Assembly (NCBI GenBank): GCA_903907305.1
Contig: CAIVNT010000087.1
Coordinates: forward strand, 1-9,635
Length of the DNA: 9,635 nt
Source of the DNA: an uncultured Ignavibacteriota bacterium
GTDB lineage: Bacteria > Bacteroidota > Ignavibacteria > UBA10030 > UBA8401
Reading direction: 5' to 3'
Below the pieces are notes generated by a model that was not told the DNA's origin, ran no database searches, and was given only the letters and a program-made list of their open reading frames with translations. The first letter of the stretch is position 1; each line of letters starts with the position of its first letter. The position numbers and the translations under genes are program-made. This document shows, piece by piece, positions 1 through 8,590 of the stretch.

Positions 1-2290
1 CGGCATCGTGCAGATCATGGACTTTGGTCTGGCCAAACTTGCCGGCACGTCCCGTTTGACGAAGATGGGAAGCACTGTCGGAACACTCGGATATATGTCT
101 CCCGAACAGGTGCAGGGACTTGAAGCAGACCACCGCTCAGATATCTTTTCCCTCGGCGTTCTATTATATGAGATGATCGCCGGACGTTCGCCGTTCAACG
201 GCGCACACGAAAGTGCCATCCTCTATGAGATAGTGAATGTCGATGTCCCGCCGATGGTCACGATCAAACCGGAACTCGATCCCGCGTTGGACGCGATCGT
301 TTTGGAGTGTCTGGAGAAGGATCCGTCCGAACGGTATCAATCCATCGCTGAAGTATCCAAAGAACTTCGGCGGTTCAAACGCGAATCGAGCCGTTCGCGC
401 GCAAGCCGGACAATGACACCTGTCGGACCGAATTCAACAGCATGGTCAAATGTTTCGGCCGCACCTCCCGTTCGTTCTGGTAATTCACTCTCGCGGATCA
501 CCGCTTCACCTGTATGGGTGATACTTTCTACTCTCTTCCTGATTGCGGCAATGGTTCTGTTGCTTGTACCGAACCTCTCACCGTTCCGCGATGAGAAGAA
601 GGTCATCCGCGCTTTCATTCCAAGTCCGGAGCATTATAATTACAGCAATGCAGTCGGCGGCGGTCAAATAGCGATCTCACCTGATGGAAGTACGATCGCA
701 TTCGTCGCGGTCGATTCGTCCGGGAATTCAAGTTTATGGACCCGCCGTATCGATGCACTTCAGGCGGTGGAACTTCCGGGGACGCAGGGAGCAGTGTTCC
801 CGTTTTGGTCCCCCGATAATCATTATATCGGATTCTTTTCGAACAATAAATTGAAGAAGGTAGAAAAGAGCGGAGGACCTCCGTTCACCATCTGTGACGT
901 GATAACATACCGCGGTGCATCATGGGGAAAAGATGGAAAGATCGTGCTTCCGGTCGATCAGGTCACCGGACTGTCTGTCGTATCGGAGGCAGGCGGTATC
1001 CCTGTGCAACTCACGACGCTTGACACGACGAAGAAGGAACAGACACATCGGTATCCTGTTTTTCTGCCGGACGGGAAACGCTTCCTCTATTTTGCACGAA
1101 CCACCGCATCCGGCAGCGGAAGTGCTCTTGATGCGATCTGTGTCGGTTCTGTGGACGGTACGGTGAACAAACGGCTCCTCAACGGAATTTCCAACGCGGC
1201 GTACGCCAACGGATATCTTCTCTATATGAGGGAGAATTCGATTATGGCGCATTCCTTTGATCCTGATGCATTGGAATTGAAAGGCGATCCCTTTCCGATC
1301 GCAGAGTCGGTGGATTTCAGCACACGATACAGCGTCGCTTCGTTCACCGTATCGCAGAACGGAGTTCTGGTCTATATGAGAAAAAGCGCTGCATCAGTCC
1401 CTGAATTGGCGCTGTTCGGTCCCGATGGAACGAAGAAACGTTCATTCGGTCAGCCGGAGATCTTTGTGAACGCCAGACTTTCGAAGGATGGCAGCATGAT
1501 CGTTATGGACCTCTACGAAGTCTCCGCACGCAATGCCGATGTGTGGCTGCTGGATATCGTTCGCGGGGTCAAGACGAGGTTCACGTTCGATAATTCTGTG
1601 GACAACGCTCCGATCTGGTCGCCCGATGAGAAGAGTATCGTATTTTCATCGAACCGCAATGGTCATTATGATCTCTTTGAGAAGAATACGAATGGCGCCA
1701 CGGATGAGAAATTATTGTATGCATCTCCGTTGCTTAAAGCTGCAAGTCATTGGTCCAATGATGGAAAATATATTCTCTTCACTTCCAGCGGTGATCCCAA
1801 AACTAAGATGGATGTCTGGGCGATACCGATGGTCGGAGACCGAACACCGTTTCCGTTCGTGCATTCGGAGTTCTCGGAGGCTGCAGGGGTGTTCTCACCC
1901 GACGGAAAGTGGGTCGCATACCAGTCCGATGAATCAGGGAAGATTGAGATCTATGTGAGACCATTCCCCGGTCCGGGAGCGAAGTGGCAGGTCTCCACGA
2001 GCGGCGGACGAGCTCCTTTTTGGAAGAATAACGGAAAAGAGATCTATTATTTGAACGGCGGAAAGATCATGGCGGCGCAGGTGAACGGCAGCGGTCAAAT
2101 GTTTACCGTCGGAGCGGTTCGGGAGTATTTCAATCCATCGGAAGTGGGAGGGATCAATATGGGGAATGGTACAGTTCGGGATATATCTCCGGACGGCAAT
2201 TCTATCCTGCTGTCGGTCTCCAAAGGTACTATGGCGACCGCTCCGCTCACGCTCGTGGTGAATTGGGATGAGGAGTTCAGGAAAAAATGA
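1..2290 (+). CDS. Membrane Ser/Thr protein kinase with PD40/TolB-like propeller (5'-truncated by window edge)
   Basis: The reading frame is open from base 2, before any start codon, so the gene begins upstream; the GTG at 8 is an internal valine (GIVQIMDFGLAK). Counting from that valine as 1, visible parts are the DFG motif (5-7), activation segment GTLGYMSPEQ (26-35, SPE in place of APE), the rest of the kinase C-lobe to about 125, a Ser/Arg-rich linker, one hydrophobic membrane segment at about 168-190, then PD40-type strands (SPDGSTIAF near 224, WSPD near 267, WSPDEKSIVF, WSNDGKYILF, FSPDGKWVAY, SPDGNSILL). It should phosphorylate Ser/Thr in the cytoplasm while the C-terminal propeller sits outside the inner membrane, probably as a sensor. 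The N-lobe, catalytic Lys and HRD motif lie outside the window. The stop TGA is 49 bp before the peptidase gene, so co-transcription is plausible. The kinase part is roughly three quarters identical by eye to the kinase at 5891; the propellers are more divergent. Substrate and ligand cannot be read from sequence. Confidence 0.93.
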   Translation, partial: GIVQIMDFGLAKLAGTSRLTKMGSTVGTLGYMSPEQVQGLEADHRSDIFSLGVLLYEMIAGRSPFNGAHESAILYEIVNVDVPPMVTIKPELDPALDAIVLECLEKDPSERYQSIAEVSKELRRFKRESSRSRASRTMTPVGPNSTAWSNVSAAPPVRSGNSLSRITASPVWVILSTLFLIAAMVLLLVPNLSPFRDEKKVIRAFIPSPEHYNYSNAVGGGQIAISPDGSTIAFVAVDSSGNSSLWTRRIDALQAVELPGTQGAVFPFWSPDNHYIGFFSNNKLKKVEKSGGPPFTICDVITYRGASWGKDGKIVLPVDQVTGLSVVSEAGGIPVQLTTLDTTKKEQTHRYPVFLPDGKRFLYFARTTASGSGSALDAICVGSVDGTVNKRLLNGISNAAYANGYLLYMRENSIMAHSFDPDALELKGDPFPIAESVDFSTRYSVASFTVSQNGVLVYMRKSAASVPELALFGPDGTKKRSFGQPEIFVNARLSKDGSMIVMDLYEVSARNADVWLLDIVRGVKTRFTFDNSVDNAPIWSPDEKSIVFSSNRNGHYDLFEKNTNGATDEKLLYASPLLKAASHWSNDGKYILFTSSGDPKTKMDVWAIPMVGDRTPFPFVHSEFSEAAGVFSPDGKWVAYQSDESGKIEIYVRPFPGPGAKWQVSTSGGRAPFWKNNGKEIYYLNGGKIMAAQVNGSGQMFTVGAVREYFNPSEVGGINMGNGTVRDISPDGNSILLSVSKGTMATAPLTLVVNWDEEFRKK

Positions 2291-2324
2291 TGCTGCAGGT
2301 CGGAAGATGATCATCATAGAAAAC

Positions 2325-2330
2325 AAAGGA
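2325..2330 (+). promoter_or_regulatory. Shine-Dalgarno site for the M49 peptidase gene
   Basis: AAAGGA lies 9 nt before the ATG at 2340. It decides the start: the same frame is open further upstream (an ATG at 2268 inside the kinase gene), but only the 2340 start has a ribosome site and begins directly with a signal peptide. Confidence 0.6.
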
Positions 2331-2339
2331 TCGGAACAT

Positions 2340-4004
2340 ATGAGCAAGAAATTATTTCTAATAACAATGTTCATTATCGCGGGGACGATCGGTCTTCCCA
2401 TAGCTGGTATGTCACAACAGAAGAATATCGATCAGTATCTTTCGCAGTATGCTCCCTACGAAATGCATTTCGATGCAAGCAAGATCGGTGAGCCGGACAG
2501 AACGATCCTGAAGAAGCTAACAGTCGCGGCGGCATATATCGACTCGATCTATTGGCTGCAGACATCCAAATACGGGATTCAATTGCGGGATAGTTTGGCT
2601 GCGGTGCAAGGGGATTCATCCGCAACGAAACTCCTTACCTTGGTGAAACGTAATGCCGGTCCGTTCGAATTGTTGAATGAACATGTCCCATTTATCGGTA
2701 ACCGATCGTTCGATCCGGGAGGTGAGATCTATCCGTATGGTATGACGGCTCATCAATTCGATTCGATCATCGCTCCGATGTCGTTACGCGAACAGGATCA
2801 ATTCATGTCGCCGTACACTGTGATCCGTGCCGTCGGACGAGGAACGTATAAAGCAATTCCATATCATGATGAATATCAACAGTACATCGGTCCGATCGTT
2901 TCCATCCTGAATGAATGTGCCGATCTTTCAAAGAATCCGTCGTTCTCGAAATTCCTGCGGTTGAAAGCTCTCGCGTTGACCACGGACGAGTATTTTGATG
3001 CCGACGTGGCGTGGATCGATATGAAGGATAATACGATCGATATGGTATTTGGTCCGTTCGAGACCTACTCGGACGGGATCAAAGGGGTGAAAGCAAAATA
3101 TGAAGCACACATCGAGATCGTCGATCAGGTGGAATCGAAGAAACTTGATATGTACACGAGCCATCTTCCGGAATTGGAATTGAACCTTCCGATACCGGAT
3201 GGATATAAATCAGAAGTGAAAGGATTGACGGCGAAGTTCATTGTTGTTCAAGACATTATCCGCTGCGGCGAAGGTGCTGTCGGTTATCAGGCCGTCGCTA
3301 CGAATCTTCCGAACGATCCGCTGGTGCAGGAAAAGAAGGGGACAACAAAGACATTCTGGACGAATATGCTGAAGGCCCGGTTCAATGCCATTGTTGTACC
3401 CGTGAGTAAGAATGTGCTGGATAATTCACAACAGCAATACCTCTCCGATGACGGATTCTTCCAGTTCGTTCTGATGCACGAGATCTGCCATGCGGTCGGT
3501 CCGCGCACAGTCAAGACCGGGGCAAAGAAAGGGATGGCGGCGAATGCTGCGATCGGGCCGAACTATAACGCATTGGAAGAATGCAAAGCGGATATCACCG
3601 GATTGCACTCGCTCGCCTATCTGATGGATAAGGGCATTGTTGATGCAAAGAAAGAAAAATATTTCTATGTCTCGTATCTCGGTAGTCTGTTCCGGTCGGT
3701 CCGATTTGGTCTGAACGAAGCGCATGCGAAAGCTGCAGCGATCTCGTTGAACTATCTGCGGTCGAATGGAGGCGTTTCGGTCGATGCGGCGACACAGCGA
3801 TGGTCCGTGAATTTCAAAAAGATCCGTCGGGGGATCATGGATCTAGACCGTGAACTTCTCATCCTTGAAGGGGATGGAAATAATGACAGAGTGCAGAAAT
3901 TCTTCGACCGATGGGCAGTGATCTCGCCGGAGATACAAAAGAGTATCGATTCAGTGCAGCAATTACCGATCGATGTTCTTCCGAATTATTCGATTACATG
4001 GTAA
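2340..4004 (+). CDS. Exported M49 family (dipeptidyl-peptidase III-like) zinc metallopeptidase
   Basis: This 554-aa protein starts with a Sec-type signal peptide: MSKK, then a hydrophobic stretch to about residue 23, with no lipobox Cys. The zinc site reads HEICH at 380-384 and EECKAD at 413-418. By analogy with DPP III, H380, H384 and E414 would bind zinc and E381 would be the catalytic base. Upstream blocks also fit M49, for instance DEYFDADVAWIDMKDN, the GPFETYSDG block, NLPNDPLVQEKKG, and FFQFVLMHE leading into the zinc site. Eukaryotic DPP III has the longer HEXXGH; the five-residue form is known from bacterial members such as that of Caldithrix abyssi. The length is close to that of bacterial M49 proteins. 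Expected activity is removal of dipeptides from the N-terminus of oligopeptides, here outside the cytoplasm, unlike cytosolic classical DPP III. It lies 49 bp after a sensor kinase gene, in the same direction. Family assignment is firm; substrate and exact activity are inferred. Confidence 0.85.
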   Translation: MSKKLFLITMFIIAGTIGLPIAGMSQQKNIDQYLSQYAPYEMHFDASKIGEPDRTILKKLTVAAAYIDSIYWLQTSKYGIQLRDSLAAVQGDSSATKLLTLVKRNAGPFELLNEHVPFIGNRSFDPGGEIYPYGMTAHQFDSIIAPMSLREQDQFMSPYTVIRAVGRGTYKAIPYHDEYQQYIGPIVSILNECADLSKNPSFSKFLRLKALALTTDEYFDADVAWIDMKDNTIDMVFGPFETYSDGIKGVKAKYEAHIEIVDQVESKKLDMYTSHLPELELNLPIPDGYKSEVKGLTAKFIVVQDIIRCGEGAVGYQAVATNLPNDPLVQEKKGTTKTFWTNMLKARFNAIVVPVSKNVLDNSQQQYLSDDGFFQFVLMHEICHAVGPRTVKTGAKKGMAANAAIGPNYNALEECKADITGLHSLAYLMDKGIVDAKKEKYFYVSYLGSLFRSVRFGLNEAHAKAAAISLNYLRSNGGVSVDAATQRWSVNFKKIRRGIMDLDRELLILEGDGNNDRVQKFFDRWAVISPEIQKSIDSVQQLPIDVLPNYSITW

Positions 4005-4046
4005 ATAGTCTGGAGACAATAGCAGAGAATGTTTTTACAACAATGG

Positions 4047-4094
4047 TCATCCTGAGCGAGCCCCGCGTTCCTTGAATGGCGAGTCGAAGGATGA
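4047..4094. repeat. Imperfect palindromic intergenic repeat
   Basis: A 48-bp unit in the 125-bp gap between the peptidase and DUF885 genes has ends TCATCCT (4047-4053) and AGGATGA (4088-4094), which are exact 7-bp reverse complements. The inner arms carry GAGCGAG and GAGTCGA. It resembles the family of dispersed bacterial intergenic palindromes of the type CATCCTGAGCGA...TCGAAGGATG, which I recognise from memory only. The middle is CG-rich and not self-complementary over its length. No T-run follows the 3' arm, so it is not a clear intrinsic terminator. The rest of the gap (4005-4046 and 4095-4129) shows nothing I can name. Confidence 0.6.
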
Positions 4095-4129
4095 TTTCAA
4101 AAAACACATAATAACTAAACTACAACGAC

Positions 4130-5803
4130 ATGAGTGCTCCGATAAGAACAGGATTGAAACCTAAAACACATATTTCTTCACTGCTTATGATCTCTATTCT
4201 CATTTTTTTCCGGGGAGTATTTTCAGCAGAAAGTAACGGGGCATCCGGCGCCTATGGAGATCTCGTCACTCTTTTTCATGACTTGAGGCAATTAGAGTGT
4301 CCTACAGGAAAAGACGGTGTGCCGGACTATTCCCGAACGAGTCTGAACAACATCCGTCACAGAATGTTGGATGTTGAGGAGCGATTCATCCGCATTGATA
4401 CGTCTGGATGGACGATCGAGCAAAAGGTCGATCGTGAATTGGTCCGAGCCGAGATGAACGGGCTTGATTTCAATCTTCGGGTACTGCAACCGTGGCAGCG
4501 CGATCCTGCATATTATGTTTTGCTATGGAGCGAGCAGAGCGACACACCGTCGCACGAAGGACCAGTATGTCATGCAGCCATCGAAATCTGGGAATATTCG
4601 TTCCCGCTTTCTGCTGAGGATGAAAAGAAACTCACTGCGCAGTTGAAAGTGATCCCGCCGTTCCTGGATCAGGCAAGGACCAATCTAACCGGCAATGCCC
4701 GTGATCTGTGGAATGAAGGGATCCGGAATGTCAGCATTCAGGCTTCGGACCTTGATGAACTGGAAAAAAAGACAGAAAGTGCAGGAAAAGAATTTCACAC
4801 TTCATTATCAAATGCGAAGAACGCCACGATCAAGTTCGGTGAATGGCTGAAGCAACAATTGCCGTTAAAGACTGGACCTTCCGGTATCGGAAAAGAGAAT
4901 TACACATGGTATCTTCGTCATGTTCTTTTGGAGCCGATGACGTGGGATGATGAAGTAACGCTGTTGAAACGCGAGTTGGCGCGCGCATATGCTTCGCTGG
5001 AACAGGAACGTCAGCATAATAAAGCTCTTCCCCCGATGCGAATGATCTCAAGTCCGAAGGAATATGACAGTCTTGCCGATCATGCGGTAACTCATTTGAT
5101 GACGTTTTTGAAGGAACAAAAAGTCCTTCCTGTAAGGGACTACATGGAACCGGCGCTGCGGAAACATTTGGGATCATTCGAGCCGGAAGGAAAGCGGTCG
5201 TTCTTTACCATAATCATGCATAGCGATCCGTTGATATTATATACACATGCAACACACTGGTTCGATCTTGCTCGCATGAAGGAGGAACCCCATCAGAGTA
5301 TCATCCGGCGTGAGGCTCAGCCGTTCAATATTTGGGACAGCCGGTCCGAAGGATTAGCTACGGGAATGGAAGAACTGCTGATGCGCTGCGGACTCTATGA
5401 TGATAATCCTCGCTCTAAAGAATTGGTTTGGGTGATGCTTGCACAGCGGTGTGCCCGGGGATTGGCCTCATTGTATGTCCAGTCGAACGAATTCACATTG
5501 GATCAGGGACGTAAATATCATGTTCAATGGACACCTTCTCCTTGGAATACCGGCGATCCCTCCCTTGTGATCTTTGAACAGCAATTGTATCTTCGTCAGC
5601 CCGGATACGGTACCGGTTATATTACGGGAAAATATCTTGTCGATCGGTTGATCATGGACCGGAGCCGGCAGATCGGAAAAGATTTTCGAATGTTCAATTT
5701 CTTCGATGAGATGTATACAACGGGAATGATCCCGGTAACGCTCATTCGATGGCAATTGACGAGGAATGCGGATGAGATCAGAGATATCAATTACAGTAAA
5801 TGA
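4130..5803 (+). CDS. Exported DUF885 family protein, HExxH zinc motif not recognisable
   Basis: This 557-aa protein has a likely signal peptide: basic residues at 6-12, a hydrophobic core around 16-28, possible cleavage after VFSA near 33. Blocks typical of DUF885 are WLKQQLP, the IGKENYTWYLRHVLLEP block, LLKRELARAYASLEQE, EGLATGMEELLMRCGL (from 407), the LAQRCARGLASL block and, near the end, RQPGYGTGYITGK and GMIPVTLIRWQLT. Many DUF885 proteins are metallopeptidase-like, with an HEAxPGHH-type zinc site followed by EGWAxYxE. Here the corresponding stretch appears to be YTHATHWFDLARM (H373, H376), with no Glu after the first His, while the EG of the second block (E407) remains. It may be a non-classical branch or inactive. 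No Shine-Dalgarno site is visible before the ATG; the start is chosen because it gives a complete signal peptide. It follows the peptidase gene by 125 bp and may form an exported peptide-processing pair with it (inference). Confidence 0.75.
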   Translation: MSAPIRTGLKPKTHISSLLMISILIFFRGVFSAESNGASGAYGDLVTLFHDLRQLECPTGKDGVPDYSRTSLNNIRHRMLDVEERFIRIDTSGWTIEQKVDRELVRAEMNGLDFNLRVLQPWQRDPAYYVLLWSEQSDTPSHEGPVCHAAIEIWEYSFPLSAEDEKKLTAQLKVIPPFLDQARTNLTGNARDLWNEGIRNVSIQASDLDELEKKTESAGKEFHTSLSNAKNATIKFGEWLKQQLPLKTGPSGIGKENYTWYLRHVLLEPMTWDDEVTLLKRELARAYASLEQERQHNKALPPMRMISSPKEYDSLADHAVTHLMTFLKEQKVLPVRDYMEPALRKHLGSFEPEGKRSFFTIIMHSDPLILYTHATHWFDLARMKEEPHQSIIRREAQPFNIWDSRSEGLATGMEELLMRCGLYDDNPRSKELVWVMLAQRCARGLASLYVQSNEFTLDQGRKYHVQWTPSPWNTGDPSLVIFEQQLYLRQPGYGTGYITGKYLVDRLIMDRSRQIGKDFRMFNFFDEMYTTGMIPVTLIRWQLTRNADEIRDINYSK

Positions 5804-5890
5804 TGATTCAATTGTCTCATCGAATCATTTCATCATTGACTCATTGAAGAGTATAACTGTTTTTCAATGGACAAATGATTCAATCAATAA
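5803..5890. repeat. AT-rich leader with TGATTCAAT repeats and a small hairpin
   Basis: This spacer between DUF885 and the second kinase holds a 10-bp direct repeat ATGATTCAAT (5803-5812 and 5875-5884) and an inverted pair ATGATTC (5803-5809) / GAATCAT (5822-5828), which could form a 7-bp stem with a 12-nt loop. Several TCATTGA-like words fill the middle. The same TGATTCAAT core recurs in the next kinase leader (8612-8620). The hairpin has no G/C-rich stem or T-run, so it is a poor terminator. The region must hold any private promoter of the kinase, but I could not assign -35/-10 boxes with correct spacing. Confidence 0.5.
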
Positions 5891-8590
5891 ATGAATAAAT
5901 CTATGATTGGCCAATCAATATCGCAATATACGATTTTGGAGAAACTCGGAGAGGGAGGTATGGGAGTAGTCTATAAAGCTACCGACACCAAACTCGACCG
6001 CTTCGTCGCGCTTAAGTTCCTTCCTCCGCATCTTGCCGCATCCGAACAGGATAAGGCGCGGTTCATTCAGGAAGCGAAATCGGCTGCTGCGCTGAATCAT
6101 CCGAATGTCTGTTCCATTATCGACATTCAGGAACACGAAGGAACGATGTTCATCGTCATGGAATTCGTCGATGGACAAACACTGCAGGAAAAGAAATCGA
6201 CATTGACGCAGAAACAGGCGATCGAATACGGGATACAGATTGCCGAAGGACTTGCAGCAGCGCATGAAAAAGGTATAGTTCACAGGGATATCAAACCTGA
6301 GAACATCATGGTCCGCAAGGACGGGATCGTTCAGGTGATGGACTTCGGACTGGCAAAACTTGTCGGTGCATCACGGCTGACAAAGATCGGAAGTACAGTC
6401 GGGACTCTTGGATATATGTCGCCGGAACAGGTGCAGGGACAGGAAACAAGTCATCGTTCCGATATCTTTTCATTCGGTGTTCTATTATACGAAATGCTGA
6501 CGGGGAAATCACCATTCACCGGCGCACACGAAAGTGCCATCTTGTATGAGATCGTCAATGTGGATGTTCCGCCTCCGTCCACAGTGAAACCGGAACTCGA
6601 TCCCGAACTTGACCGCATCGTTATGGAATGCATGGAGAAGGAACCGAACGAACGGATGCAGTCCATCAAACAGGTTGCGATCGATCTGAACCGCTTCAAA
6701 CGGACATCGAGCAGAACGCGAATGAGCCGGACCTTTACGACCGGTTCAATGCCCAATGTTTCACAGCAATCACCTGTCATGCCGTTGTTAAAGATCTTGT
6801 TCAGCGCGAAGAACCTTCCCTGGCTGATCACGTCGATCGTTGTTGCGGCATCCATTGTTCTGGTGATAGTGTATCCGATCGGGGGGAGACATTCAACAGA
6901 CACTCATCGGTTCAATATATCAGTGATCAATACATCCGACCAGCAAATTGCGCGTTCCGATATTCCAAGCATCGCATTGTCGCCGGATGGATCGATATTG
7001 GCATATACAATGTTCGAGTCGGGAATAACGAAGATCTACGTTCGGTCATTGACGAATTATCTCGGGATACCATTGAAAGGGACGGAGAACGGCACGGCAC
7101 CGTTCTTCTCGCCGGACGGGCAATGGATCGGTTTTGCCGCCGACGGGAAGATCAAGAAGATCCCTGTTCAGGGAGGTGCAGTCGAGATCGTGACCGATGC
7201 TGTCGGATTCCGGGGTGCATCGTGGGGTTCTGATGACCGTATCTATTTCTCTCCTTCATTTGCATCCGGCATCATGTCGGTCAATACCAAAGGAGGAGAT
7301 CTGAAAGTGATCTCAACACTCGATACCATTCGGCATGAACGGTCTCATCGTTGGGTGCAGGTGCTTCCCGGATGTCAATATGTTCTCTATACGCTCGGCG
7401 ATGTGAATAATCCGAATTCGTATTCTGATGCACCGATCATTATACAATCGATCGAGTCCGGTGAGCGTCATGTTCTGGATGTCCGCGGAGAAATGGCAAA
7501 ATATGTTGAACCCGGATATTTGATCGTCGGCCGTAACAGCACTCTTCTTGCTGCACCGTTCAGTCTGAGCGATTTCCGGCTGAAAAAACCATTGACCACA
7601 GTGATCAGTGAAGTGAGCAGCGATCCCGGCAGCGGCGTGGTCGATTATGACGTCTCAAACAACGGACATCTCGTCTATCTCCCCGGTGCATTGAACAAAG
7701 ATCTTGAATTGGTATGGGCAGGTGTGGACGGGAAGATCACACCGATCACTTCTCAATTGCAGCCGTATAATGCACCGCGTGTGTCGCCGGATGGATCAAA
7801 AATGGCCGTGACATTTGGAGTGGTGCGGGGAAGCGACAACGATATTTGGATCTACGATTTCAAAAAAAGTTCTTTCAGCAGGCTGACATTCGGTAAGAAA
7901 ATGTTCGCGCCTGCCTGGAGTGCGGACAGTAAAACGATCTATTATGCGAATGCTGTTGCAAGCGAGGAAGGAATATGGGAAATATCTGCCGATGGCGGCT
8001 CGGAAGGAAAATTGCTTCAGAGGATGACCGTCCCGACATATCCCGTTTCTGTTTCGCACGATGGAAAGTTCCTCATCCTCAATACAGAAGGGGGACCGTC
8101 CGACGGCGACATTACGATGATCGATCTTCAAAAAAAGAACGGTTCAACGATGCTGTTGAATTCGGCTCCATATGAATCCGGCGGACAAATATCACCGGAC
8201 GGAAAATATTTTCTCTTCTTCACCAATGAGACAGGGACCTTCGAGATCTTCGTCCGTTCGTTCCCGGAGCTGAAAGGAAAATGGCAGATCTCTGTGAACG
8301 GCGGAGTGTCTCCCAAATGGTCCCCCGACGGAAAATTCATCTACTTCATCAATCCGCTCGGTAAGTTGATGGGGGCAGCAGTGAGAACACAGCCGACCTT
8401 TTCAGCAGAAGAGCCCCATGACATTTTTGATGTGACACAGATGTATTTCCCGAACAATCCGGTCTATAATTATGATATCACGCCGGATGGAAAACGATTC
8501 GTCATGGTGAGGAACGGAAAGAACAACGCAAAGATGACCGCGTTCAATTACATCATGAATTGGACGGAAGAGTTGAAGAAGAGCAATTGA
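5891..8590 (+). CDS. Membrane Ser/Thr protein kinase with C-terminal PD40/TolB-like propeller
   Basis: This is a complete 899-aa one-pass kinase. The N-terminal Pkinase domain (about 13-270) has the glycine loop GEGGMG (20-25), catalytic Lys42 in VALKFL, Glu61 in helix C, HRDIKPEN (131-138), DFG (151-153) and GTLGYMSPEQ (171-180; SPE for APE). All residues needed for catalysis are present. A Ser/Thr/Arg linker (271-300) and a membrane helix (about 310-329) follow. The C-terminal half, outside the membrane, has PD40/TolB-type blades marked by SPDG or variants at 364, 407, 632, 677, 722, 768, 811 and 864. It should sense something in the envelope and phosphorylate cytoplasmic proteins; ligand and targets are unknown. 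The start is either the ATG at 5891 or the ATG at 5903. Both paralogous starts downstream contain MIGQ, and the kinase at 8841 starts exactly there, so 5903 (895 aa) is a fair alternative. No Shine-Dalgarno site is seen; the upstream bases are A-rich. Confidence 0.96.
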   Translation: MNKSMIGQSISQYTILEKLGEGGMGVVYKATDTKLDRFVALKFLPPHLAASEQDKARFIQEAKSAAALNHPNVCSIIDIQEHEGTMFIVMEFVDGQTLQEKKSTLTQKQAIEYGIQIAEGLAAAHEKGIVHRDIKPENIMVRKDGIVQVMDFGLAKLVGASRLTKIGSTVGTLGYMSPEQVQGQETSHRSDIFSFGVLLYEMLTGKSPFTGAHESAILYEIVNVDVPPPSTVKPELDPELDRIVMECMEKEPNERMQSIKQVAIDLNRFKRTSSRTRMSRTFTTGSMPNVSQQSPVMPLLKILFSAKNLPWLITSIVVAASIVLVIVYPIGGRHSTDTHRFNISVINTSDQQIARSDIPSIALSPDGSILAYTMFESGITKIYVRSLTNYLGIPLKGTENGTAPFFSPDGQWIGFAADGKIKKIPVQGGAVEIVTDAVGFRGASWGSDDRIYFSPSFASGIMSVNTKGGDLKVISTLDTIRHERSHRWVQVLPGCQYVLYTLGDVNNPNSYSDAPIIIQSIESGERHVLDVRGEMAKYVEPGYLIVGRNSTLLAAPFSLSDFRLKKPLTTVISEVSSDPGSGVVDYDVSNNGHLVYLPGALNKDLELVWAGVDGKITPITSQLQPYNAPRVSPDGSKMAVTFGVVRGSDNDIWIYDFKKSSFSRLTFGKKMFAPAWSADSKTIYYANAVASEEGIWEISADGGSEGKLLQRMTVPTYPVSVSHDGKFLILNTEGGPSDGDITMIDLQKKNGSTMLLNSAPYESGGQISPDGKYFLFFTNETGTFEIFVRSFPELKGKWQISVNGGVSPKWSPDGKFIYFINPLGKLMGAAVRTQPTFSAEEPHDIFDVTQMYFPNNPVYNYDITPDGKRFVMVRNGKNNAKMTAFNYIMNWTEELKKSN

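Noticed and set aside
8..19. GTG at 8 or ATG at 17 as a start of the first kinase
   Set aside because: The frame is open to the window edge and the bases before GTG encode GI of the conserved GIVQIMDFG segment seen in both paralogs, so these are internal codons.
920..1252. Minus-strand open frame inside the first kinase gene
   Set aside because: It is antisense to conserved propeller coding sequence and shows no recognisable domain; treated as a shadow frame.
2268..2339. Upstream extension of the peptidase gene overlapping the kinase gene
   Set aside because: The extra 24 residues precede a normal signal peptide, have no ribosome site, and would bury the export signal; ATG 2340 has AAAGGA at good spacing.
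5836..5857. TTGACT and TATAAC as a sigma70-type promoter for the second kinase
   Set aside because: The spacing between the boxes is only 10 bp, far from the usual 16-18, and no better partner is in register.
6628..7233. 201-codon + strand frame inside the complete kinase gene
   Set aside because: It overlaps the kinase C-lobe, membrane helix and first propeller blades in another frame; its translation is compositionally odd and has no recognisable motif.
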